The position numbers were made by a program, and so were the translations under genes. The notes beneath the pieces are model-generated. The model was not told where the DNA came from. It saw only the letters and a program-made list of their open reading frames with translations, and ran no database searches. Shown one piece after another: positions 1 through 5,541 of a DNA stretch of 7,663 bases. Location of the stretch: positions 1 through 7,663 of the forward strand of contig CAJUGG010000114.1 of NCBI GenBank assembly GCA_910585995.1. Direction: 5' to 3'. The number at the start of each line of letters is the position of its first letter. Positions within the stretch are counted from its first letter, which is position 1. The stretch comes from an uncultured Lachnospiraceae bacterium. Lineage in GTDB: Bacteria; Bacillota; Clostridia; Lachnospirales; Lachnospiraceae.

Positions 1-896
1 AGAACCGCCAGAGAATTAGTGATGGCGGAAGGAAAAAGGATGAAGGGCAGTGCCATACCGGTCAAAACGCCATAAGTAGCAAAAGCTTCTGCTGGTTTCA
101 GTCCGGACATTTGTAGACGACTGGGAATCCAGATTGCCTCAGCGCTAGATAGAAGATTGAGTACCAAACGATTTCCCATGAGAGGGAAGGCCAAAGCCAT
201 GAGAGGAGCAGCAGTACCAGGGGAAAGGAAAGGTTCCCTGGCTTTTTTCTTTTGAGGAGGAAACAAAAAAAAGCATAAAAGAGTAAAGGCGGCAGAGGCG
301 GCTTCACCGATCAGATGTCCATAAGCAGCCAGCATGACAGTAATGGTATAACCAGCGCGGAGCCAGGACGAGGCGATCAAAAAAACTACTGCCATACGAA
401 CAAGTTGTTCAGCAACTTGTGAAAAAGCCGGAACATGCGATTTTTGCATTCCATAATAATAACCGTTGATGCAGGCGTGAAAAGCGGCGAAAGGAACGGA
501 GATTCCGATTACTGGCAGGTAAGGAAAACAGTGGGGTTCCATTAACACAACGGTTGCCAGAAACTCTGCGTGACGACAAATAAGAAAAGCCAATACAAAA
601 GACAGGGTCATGGAGATAACAATACCCGTGCGGAAGATGGAGCGGCCCTTATCTACATGGGAGGCAATATGTTGGGAAAGGGCAGTCTGGATGGAGCCGG
701 CACAGAGGGCAAAGCATATGCCAAAGATGGGATGCACCATATTGTAAATGCCAAGTCCCTCGGCGCCAATAGTTCGGGACAAAAAAATACGATAAAAAAA
801 CCCCAGTACCCGGCAGGAAAGGCCAGTTCCGGTTAAAAGGATAGTACCAGTAAGAAACGCTCGTTTTTTAGGAGAAAGCTCAGAGATGGAAATCAT
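1..896 (-). CDS. SpoVB-like MOP-superfamily flippase, N-terminal part (3' end off window)
   Basis: This is an uninterrupted minus-strand reading frame of 298 codons from an ATG at 896 that continues past position 1, so only the N-terminal part is present; full SpoVB/YtgP-type proteins are about 450-550 residues. It is strongly hydrophobic, with many predicted membrane helices. Recognisable blocks are the first-helix region TGTGLSCRVLGFFYRIFLSR (about residues 22-41) followed by TIGAEGLGIYNM, then NGYYYGMQKSHVPAFSQVAEQ (about 144-164), and a later block with SAEAIWIPSRL and YGVLTGMALP (about 251-284). These are typical of MATE-like polysaccharide/lipid-linked oligosaccharide transporters such as stage V sporulation protein B. 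The inferred role is flipping a lipid-linked envelope precursor across the cytoplasmic membrane, possibly spore cortex or peptidoglycan precursor. The start is supported by GGAG about 6 nt upstream and by the lack of an in-frame upstream ATG. The gene is divergent from the cysteine desulfurase. The substrate and exact subfamily are not determined. Confidence 0.85.
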   Translation of the reverse strand, partial: MISISELSPKKRAFLTGTILLTGTGLSCRVLGFFYRIFLSRTIGAEGLGIYNMVHPIFGICFALCAGSIQTALSQHIASHVDKGRSIFRTGIVISMTLSFVLAFLICRHAEFLATVVLMEPHCFPYLPVIGISVPFAAFHACINGYYYGMQKSHVPAFSQVAEQLVRMAVVFLIASSWLRAGYTITVMLAAYGHLIGEAASAAFTLLCFFLFPPQKKKAREPFLSPGTAAPLMALAFPLMGNRLVLNLLSSAEAIWIPSRLQMSGLKPAEAFATYGVLTGMALPFILFPSAITNSLAV

Positions 897-942
897 GGCG
901 GCTCCAGAAGGGGAAATTATTACATTATATGAAATAATCCAG

Positions 943-972
943 GATGTAGAACGACGGCTTTGTGCTTGTCAA
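943..972 (-). promoter_or_regulatory. weak candidate promoter for the flippase gene
   Basis: On the minus strand a perfect TTGACA (972-967) is followed 18 nt later by TACATC (948-943), a poor -10 with 3 of 6 consensus bases. A second feature at 930-923, CATATAAT, resembles a sigma-E -10 (CATACAMT, one mismatch) but has no good -35. Either could drive the flippase. The call is weak; its main interest is that the TTGACA overlaps a plus-strand -35. Confidence 0.3.
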
Positions 973-994
973 GAGATAGGGAATCGACTATAAT
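966..994 (+). promoter_or_regulatory. distal sigma-A promoter candidate upstream of the desulfurase operon
   Basis: TTGTCA (966-971) and TATAAT (989-994) are separated by exactly 17 nt, five of six and six of six matches to the sigma-A consensus. Transcription would begin near 1001, giving a leader of about 240 nt before the desulfurase ATG. Its -35 overlaps the minus-strand TTGACA at 972-967, so the two directions could compete. Confidence 0.6.
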
Positions 995-1100
995 GAGAGA
1001 ATAAGGCAAAATTAATAGCAATCCAAACAATTGTGAATATACTGACAGTAGTAATGTGGAGAAATGGTTTCGGGGTTATTTGCAATGCCATTGTGGAATG

Positions 1101-1132
1101 AGAATCTGGAGACGGTGAGGAATCCGGATTCT
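1101..1132 (+). other. 10-bp stem-loop in the distal leader
   Basis: AGAATCTGGA (1101-1110) pairs with TCCGGATTCT (1123-1132), 10 bp with one G-U pair, around a 12-nt loop. No U-run follows, so it does not look like a terminator. It would be present only in transcripts from the distal promoter. Function unknown. Confidence 0.4.
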
Positions 1133-1158
1133 TGGCAGAAGAAAAGCGTTATTTGTCA

Positions 1159-1173
1159 ATTTCATATTGAAAT
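1159..1173. promoter_or_regulatory. ATTTCA-TAT-TGAAAT dyad over the proximal -35
   Basis: A perfect 6-bp inverted repeat with a 3-bp centre covers the -35 hexamer of the operon-proximal promoter, the usual place for a repressor operator. The protein that might bind is unknown, and short AT-rich dyads also occur by chance. Confidence 0.3.
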
Positions 1174-1195
1174 ACTATGAATTAGGTGATATACT
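1167..1195 (+). promoter_or_regulatory. proximal sigma-A promoter of the desulfurase operon
   Basis: TTGAAA (1167-1172) and TATACT (1190-1195) are 17 nt apart, a good sigma-A promoter. Transcription would start near 1202, leaving a leader of about 37 nt that contains the ribosome binding site AAAGGTGG (1221-1228), 10 nt before the ATG at 1239. This is the most likely main promoter for the four plus-strand genes. Confidence 0.7.
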
Positions 1196-1238
1196 GATTA
1201 ATGTGAAAAATATTTTCCGGAAAGGTGGATTTTGATAG

Positions 1239-2423
1239 ATGAGAAAGATAATTTATCTGGATAACGCCGCGACCACGAAGACCCGGCCGGAGGTGGCAGA
1301 GGCGATGTTACCCTACTATACGGAGTACTATGGCAATCCGTCCTCAGTATATGATTTCTCCACACCGGCAAAAAAGGCTGTTCAGGAGGCGCGGGAAATT
1401 ATTGCCGGTTCTATCGGCGCCCAGGCGCGGGAGATTTATTTTACTGGTGGCGGTACAGAGGCAGATAACTGGGCGCTCAAGGCGACAGCAGACGCATACC
1501 GCGAAAAGGGGAATCACATCATTACCAGTAAGATCGAGCATCATGCTATCTTGCATGCCTGTGAATATCTGGAAAGGCATGGTTTTGAGGTGACTTATCT
1601 CGATGTGGACGAGAATGGCGTGGTAAAGTTAGAGGAGCTGAAAAAGGCGATTCGTCCTACCACAATCCTGATTTCGATTATGTTTGCCAACAATGAGATC
1701 GGCACAATTCAGCCGATTCGTGCAATTGGAGAGATTGCCAGGGAGCATGGTATCTTGTTTCACACGGATGCTGTGCAGGCTTACGGTCATCTTCCTATTC
1801 ATGTGGATGAGTTTCATATCGACATGATGAGTGCCAGCGGCCACAAGATTAATGGTCCTAAAGGTGTGGGATTTCTCTATATTCGCACAGGAGTGAAGAT
1901 TCGATCCTTTTTACATGGCGGTGCACAGGAGCGTAAACGTCGGGCAGGTACGGAAAATGTGCCAGGAATTGTGGGATTGGGAAAGGCGGCACAGCTGGCG
2001 CTTTCCACGATGGAGGAGCGGGCAAAGCATGAGAGTGAATTGCGGGATTATCTGATGGAGCGAGTGATGGAGGAGATTCCCTATACTCGAATCAATGGAG
2101 GACGTGCGAACCGTCTGCCCAACAATGCCAATTTTGCCTTTCAGTTTATTGAAGGAGAATCATTACTGATTATGCTGGATAGCAAGGGAATCTGTGGTTC
2201 TAGTGGATCGGCTTGTACTTCCGGCTCTCTTGATCCTTCGCATGTGTTGTTGGCCATCGGATTGCCTCATGAGATTGCTCATGGTTCTCTGCGGTTGACG
2301 ATGAGTGAAGAAAACACGAAGGAAGAGATGGATTTTGTGGTGGATAGCATTCGGGAGATTGTGGAGCGATTACGGAATATGTCTCCGTTGTATGAGGATT
2401 TTATAAAGAAACAGAAACGATAA
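1239..2423 (+). CDS. iscS: cysteine desulfurase, NifS/IscS type
   Basis: This is a PLP-dependent enzyme of 394 residues, the normal family length, that converts cysteine to alanine and carries the released sulfur as an enzyme persulfide for Fe-S cluster assembly and tRNA thiolation. The sequence shows the N-terminal YLDNAATT block, the cofactor-binding TGGGTEADN (about 69-77), the EHHA histidine region (His101), NNEIG (151-155), HTDAVQ with Asp177, the Schiff-base lysine Lys203 in SGHKINGPKG, and the sulfur-carrying Cys326 in SSGSACTSG. The SSGSAC context and overall length place it in the NifS/IscS group rather than SufS. Its ribosome binding site is AAAGGTGG at 1221-1228. It is the first gene of a cluster whose next two members, an IscU/NifU scaffold and MnmA, are the expected sulfur acceptors. 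In many Clostridia an Rrf2/IscR gene precedes this set; none is seen here. The NifS name would be equally reasonable. Confidence 0.95.
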   Translation: MRKIIYLDNAATTKTRPEVAEAMLPYYTEYYGNPSSVYDFSTPAKKAVQEAREIIAGSIGAQAREIYFTGGGTEADNWALKATADAYREKGNHIITSKIEHHAILHACEYLERHGFEVTYLDVDENGVVKLEELKKAIRPTTILISIMFANNEIGTIQPIRAIGEIAREHGILFHTDAVQAYGHLPIHVDEFHIDMMSASGHKINGPKGVGFLYIRTGVKIRSFLHGGAQERKRRAGTENVPGIVGLGKAAQLALSTMEERAKHESELRDYLMERVMEEIPYTRINGGRANRLPNNANFAFQFIEGESLLIMLDSKGICGSSGSACTSGSLDPSHVLLAIGLPHEIAHGSLRLTMSEENTKEEMDFVVDSIREIVERLRNMSPLYEDFIKKQKR

Positions 2424-2453
2424 GGAGCCAAAGAGACAGACAGGAGAAAAATC

Positions 2454-2891
2454 ATGTATACAGAAAAGGTTATGGACCATTTTGAACATCCCAGGAATGT
2501 AGGAGAGATCGAAAATCCCAGCGGAATGGGGACGGTAGGTAATGCTAAGTGTGGCGACATCATGCGGATTTATCTGGACATTGACGAAAATCAGATCATT
2601 CGCGATGTAAAGTTTAAAACTTTTGGTTGCGGTGCTGCTGTAGCTACTAGCAGTATGGCTACGGAGCTAGTGAAGGGAAAGAGTGTACGGGAGGCAATGA
2701 CTGTCACCAATCAGGCTGTGATGGAAGCGCTTGATGGGCTGCCGCCAGTAAAAGTGCATTGCTCGTTGTTGGCAGAAGAGGCGATCCATGCTGCATTGTG
2801 GGATTATGCCCAGAAGAACGGCATTGAGATCGAGGGACTGAAACAGCCGAAAAGTGATATCAGCGAGCATGATGAGGATGAGGAATACTGA
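2454..2891 (+). CDS. iscU: Fe-S cluster assembly scaffold, IscU/NifU N-terminal type
   Basis: This 145-residue protein is a single NifU_N/IscU domain on which Fe-S clusters are built from desulfurase sulfur before transfer to apoproteins. The ligand set is complete: Cys33 and Asp35 in NAKCGD, Cys59 in FGCGAA, and His102-Cys103 in KVHCSLLAEEAI. It lacks the extra insertion of SufU proteins, so it reads as IscU-like rather than SufU. An LPPVK motif (96-100), recognised by HscA chaperones in Proteobacteria, is retained although no hscA/hscB is in the window. The C-terminus is a short acidic tail (SEHDEDEEY) beyond the usual domain. AGGAGA at 2442-2447, 6 nt before the ATG, supports the start. 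The gene lies 30 nt after the desulfurase and its stop overlaps the mnmA start by one base, pointing to one transcript and likely coupled translation. Confidence 0.93.
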   Translation: MYTEKVMDHFEHPRNVGEIENPSGMGTVGNAKCGDIMRIYLDIDENQIIRDVKFKTFGCGAAVATSSMATELVKGKSVREAMTVTNQAVMEALDGLPPVKVHCSLLAEEAIHAALWDYAQKNGIEIEGLKQPKSDISEHDEDEEY

Positions 2892-3964
2892 TGAGCAAAG
2901 TAGTGGTAGGAATGTCAGGCGGCGTCGATTCTTCGGTGGCCGCTTGGCTTTTACAAAAACAGGGATATGAAGTGATAGGCGTCACTATGCAGATCTGGCA
3001 GGATGAGAGAACCGATCTGAGCGGGGAGAATGAGGGGTGCTGCAGCCTCAGCGCAGTGGAGGATGCCCGCCGGGTGGCTTGGCAGCTGGGAATTCCTCAT
3101 TATGTGATGAATTTCAAAAAAGAATTCAAGACACAGGTAATGGATTATTTTGTGAATGAATATATCTGCGGCAGAACGCCCAATCCTTGTATTGCCTGCA
3201 ATCGTTTTGTGAAATGGGAAGCGCTTTTGGCGCGAAGTTTGGGGTTAGGTGCGGATTATATCGCTACGGGACATTATGCTCGGGTGGAGCGGCTATTAAA
3301 TGGACGATTTGCGCTGCGAATATCGGCGACAGCAGCTAAGGACCAGACTTATGCGCTCTACAATTTGACTCAGGAGCAATTGTCTCATACGCAGATGCCA
3401 GTCGGCGCTTATACGAAAGAAGAGATTCGGCAGATAGCAGAGGAGTTGGGGCTTTCAGTGGCTCGCAAGGCAGACAGTCAAGAGATCTGTTTTATTCCCG
3501 ATCATGATTATGCTGGCTTTATTCGACGGGAACGAGGACAGGCTTTAGAAGCGGGAAATTTTGTCGATCGGAATGGCCGGGTTTTAGGACAACATAAGGG
3601 GATTATTCATTATACGGTCGGACAGCGAAAAGGGCTGAACCTTTCGTTGGGACGGCCGGTATTTGTAGTGGAGATCCGACCAGATACCAATGAAGTAGTG
3701 ATAGGGGAGGCAAATGATGTATTTACGGATAGGTTGATCTGTGATAAACTGAACTGGATGGCAATCGATGGTCTCCACGGGGAGGAGCGACAGGTGAAAG
3801 CGAAGATCCGTTACAGTCATAAAGGGGCGCCCTGTATGATTCGTGAGCTGGAGAGTGGCCGTGTGGAATGTCATTTTTTAGAACCGGTGCGGGCAGTAAC
3901 ACCGGGACAGGCAGTAGTATTCTATGAAGATGATTATGTGCTTGGAGGAGGAACAATCCAGTGA
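2891..3964 (+). CDS. mnmA: tRNA-specific 2-thiouridylase MnmA
   Basis: MnmA (TrmU) uses ATP to adenylate U34 of tRNA-Lys, -Glu and -Gln and then places sulfur to give 2-thiouridine. The 357-residue length is normal. The N-terminal PP-loop SGGVDSS (9-15) binds ATP. The two active cysteines are Cys103 in PNPCIACN and Cys200 in DSQEICFIPD. ATGHYARV (about 125-132), KDQTYALY (150-157) and HYTVGQRKGL are further family blocks, and the C-terminal beta-barrel region is complete. An extra Cys100 makes a CxxC pair with Cys103, where the E. coli enzyme has Asp at the equivalent place. The ATG overlaps the scaffold stop (TGATG), which implies translational coupling. Sulfur probably comes from the neighbouring desulfurase, directly or through carriers; no Tus relay genes are visible here. 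Confidence 0.96.
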   Translation: MSKVVVGMSGGVDSSVAAWLLQKQGYEVIGVTMQIWQDERTDLSGENEGCCSLSAVEDARRVAWQLGIPHYVMNFKKEFKTQVMDYFVNEYICGRTPNPCIACNRFVKWEALLARSLGLGADYIATGHYARVERLLNGRFALRISATAAKDQTYALYNLTQEQLSHTQMPVGAYTKEEIRQIAEELGLSVARKADSQEICFIPDHDYAGFIRRERGQALEAGNFVDRNGRVLGQHKGIIHYTVGQRKGLNLSLGRPVFVVEIRPDTNEVVIGEANDVFTDRLICDKLNWMAIDGLHGEERQVKAKIRYSHKGAPCMIRELESGRVECHFLEPVRAVTPGQAVVFYEDDYVLGGGTIQ

Positions 3965-5319
3965 GAAAGGGAACATGGGTCCGGAGTAAAATGGCAGGAA
4001 AGAGAAAACAACTGTTAATGTTGTCCGGGATTCTTACCATAATGATGGCGGTGGGCTCTGGCTGCCAGATGAAAAATTATGAAAAGATTGCATTGCCAAA
4101 GACACAGACAGGTAGTGCGGCAGCAGACAGTAATGCCTTGGGAAATAATGTGGCGGAGGAAAAGCAGTCAGATAGCAGCGACACGGACAAGAATCGGATC
4201 AAGGATAATGCAGAAAAAGTGACAGAAAAAGATACCGAGAATCAGCAATTGCCAGAAGCAGAGCGCAGTGCAGTGAATGCAGAAATTACCAGAGAGACTG
4301 CCCCAGAGATGGAAACCAGGAACGAGACGGTTTATGTGACTGCTATGGATGTGAACGTGAGGACTGCACCGGGGCAGGAAGCGGAAGCAGCTGCCAGATT
4401 GAATCGTGGCACGGCTCTTAGTCGTACTGGTTATAGTCAGTCCTGGAGCCGGGTGATTTATCAGGACAAAGAATATTATATTGCTTCTCAGTATCTTACC
4501 ACTTCAAAACCGGAGGAGACACAGACAACAGCTTCTGCCACAAGTGGTGTGGGAGATCTACAAGCGGGAGAAGTGGGGATAAATCCAGATTGGAAATATG
4601 CCGGATATTCGAAAATCAACTCTGGCAAGGCGATACTTTACCGTGCAGAAGGTTCAAATCGCAAAGGAAAGGTGGTTTGTGTCAATGCTGGTCATGGAAC
4701 CAAGGGAGGATCCAGTGTTAAGACGCAATGTCATCCGGACGGCACGCCGAAAGTAACTGGCGGAACCACCGCTGCAGGTGCGACGACGGCATCAGCAATC
4801 AGTAGCGGCATGACATTTGCCGACGGGACACCGGAATCCACAGTGACGCTGGCAATGGCGAAAGTTCTCAAAGATAAGTTGCTGGCACGGGGATTTGATG
4901 TATTGATGATTCGCGAGACGGAGGATGTGCAACTGGATAACATTGCCAGGACAGTTTTAGCGAACAATCTGGCAAACTGCCATATTGCGATTCACTATGA
5001 TTCCACTTCCAGTGATAAAGGGGCTTTTTATATGAGTGTGCCAAATGTAGCTTCATACCGTAGCATGGAGCCGGTGGCATCTTACTGGCAAAAACATCAT
5101 GCTCTGGGGGACAGCCTGATTGCCGGTTTGAAAGGCGTAGGTGTGAAATTGTTCTCAAACGGGAAGATGGAGATGGATCTGACACAGACATCTTTTTCCA
5201 CGGTGCCTTCGGTGGATATTGAACTGGGGGATAAAGCATCGGATCATTCAGCAGCAGCTTTGGATAAACTCGGCAATGGTTTGGCGGATGGCGTGGAGAT
5301 GTTCTTTGCGGCTTCCTAA
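3961..5319 (+). CDS. SH3b-domain N-acetylmuramoyl-L-alanine amidase, probable lipoprotein
   Basis: This 452-residue protein is predicted to be exported and to cut the amide bond between MurNAc and the stem peptide of peptidoglycan. The N-terminus has a basic stretch, a hydrophobic segment (about 18-34) and a lipobox-like GSGC with Cys35, suggesting a lipid anchor; Gly at -3 is not the usual residue. Residues 40-120 are a polar, probably disordered linker. An SH3b domain follows (about 122-182; YVTAMDVNVRTAPG, WSRVIYQDKEYYIASQYL). The C-terminal Amidase_3 domain (about 236-452) has the zinc ligands His245 (NAGHG), Glu292 (TPEST) and His345 (AIHYD), and the catalytic Glu421 (PSVDIELGD). His245 and Glu292 are 47 residues apart, much more than usual, because of a Gly/Thr/Ala-rich insertion. 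The GTG start overlaps the mnmA stop by 4 nt and has GGAGGAGG at 3944-3951; an ATG at 3991 with GGAG is the alternative. Envelope remodelling, growth or spore-related lysis are all possible. Confidence 0.85.
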   Translation: MRKGTWVRSKMAGKRKQLLMLSGILTIMMAVGSGCQMKNYEKIALPKTQTGSAAADSNALGNNVAEEKQSDSSDTDKNRIKDNAEKVTEKDTENQQLPEAERSAVNAEITRETAPEMETRNETVYVTAMDVNVRTAPGQEAEAAARLNRGTALSRTGYSQSWSRVIYQDKEYYIASQYLTTSKPEETQTTASATSGVGDLQAGEVGINPDWKYAGYSKINSGKAILYRAEGSNRKGKVVCVNAGHGTKGGSSVKTQCHPDGTPKVTGGTTAAGATTASAISSGMTFADGTPESTVTLAMAKVLKDKLLARGFDVLMIRETEDVQLDNIARTVLANNLANCHIAIHYDSTSSDKGAFYMSVPNVASYRSMEPVASYWQKHHALGDSLIAGLKGVGVKLFSNGKMEMDLTQTSFSTVPSVDIELGDKASDHSAAALDKLGNGLADGVEMFFAAS

Positions 5320-5327
5320 AAACCAGG

Positions 5328-5436
5328 AATGTAAAAAATGTACTCTGAGATGATGGATAGGATGGGGCAAGGAGAAGAATTATCGATTCTTGTAGTCTCA
5401 TCCATTAAAAAAATCAGCATCTCCCATTTACATTTT
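5328..5436. repeat. long imperfect inverted repeat downstream of the amidase gene
   Basis: Nested complementary blocks span about 105 bases: AAAATGTA (5335-5342) with TACATTTT (5429-5436), GAGATG (5347-5352) with CATCTC (5418-5423), ATGGAT (5353-5358) with ATCCAT (5400-5405), and AAGAAT (5375-5380) with ATTCTT (5386-5391) around a 5-nt loop. AATGTAAA at 5328 can replace the outermost arm. The folds are nested and share a centre, so one bulged hairpin could form. No U-run follows in either direction, so it is not a standard intrinsic terminator. It ends about 10-15 bases before the insertion sequence. It may be an mRNA 3' structure, a small RNA or a decayed miniature element. Confidence 0.4.
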
Positions 5437-5446
5437 AGTAAATATC

Positions 5447-5541
5447 ATCCCGAGTTTGACAGTCTTTTGACAAAAAAAGTCCCGCAGACCGCTCTGGCAG
5501 CGGCTTTCGGGACTTTTGTAAACTTTTTGATTGCACGTTAC
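5447..5541. repeat. 95-bp direct repeat, copy 1 (left end of insertion sequence)
   Basis: This stretch is identical, as read by eye, to 7569-7663 at an offset of 2122 bp, and the match is cut by the window end. It covers the element end, the terminator hairpin and the transposase stop codon. To the left the two copies diverge after ATCCCGAG, although both flanks are AT-rich. Confidence 0.95.
5475..5517. terminator. bidirectional intrinsic terminator at the left end of the insertion sequence
   Basis: AAAAGTCCCG (5475-5484) pairs perfectly with CGGGACTTTT (5508-5517), and an inner CCGCT/AGCGG stem (5489-5493 with 5499-5503) caps it. On the minus strand the hairpin follows the transposase stop by about 20 nt and ends in a run of seven T. 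On the plus strand it also ends in TTTT. It should end the transposase mRNA and block read-through from the amidase operon into antisense of the transposase. Confidence 0.85.

Larger units (their letters stand above)
897..1238. other. divergent intergenic control region
   Basis: These 342 bases separate the minus-strand flippase from the plus-strand desulfurase and contain no convincing gene. They hold two plus-strand promoter candidates, a weak minus-strand candidate, a 10-bp hairpin at 1101-1132, a dyad over the proximal -35 (1159-1173) and a 10-bp palindrome before the ribosome binding site (1214-1223). No T-box, SAM riboswitch or other leader RNA that I recognise is visible, and no Rrf2/IscR-type regulator gene lies in the window. 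Confidence 0.8.

Noticed and set aside
98..836. Small open frames at 98-307 (minus) and 570-836 (plus) in the first kilobase
   Set aside because: Both overlap the long flippase frame, which shows clear family motifs from 896 to the window start; these are shadows in other frames.
1001..1238. T-box, SAM or other cysteine/sulfur riboswitch in the leader
   Set aside because: No T-box GGTGG core or recognisable riboswitch elements were found; only a simple 10-bp hairpin is visible.
5320..5446. Intrinsic terminator for the operon at the long inverted repeat
   Set aside because: The paired arms are not followed by a U-run on either strand; the A-run at 5407-5413 lies within the structure, so I list it only as a repeat.
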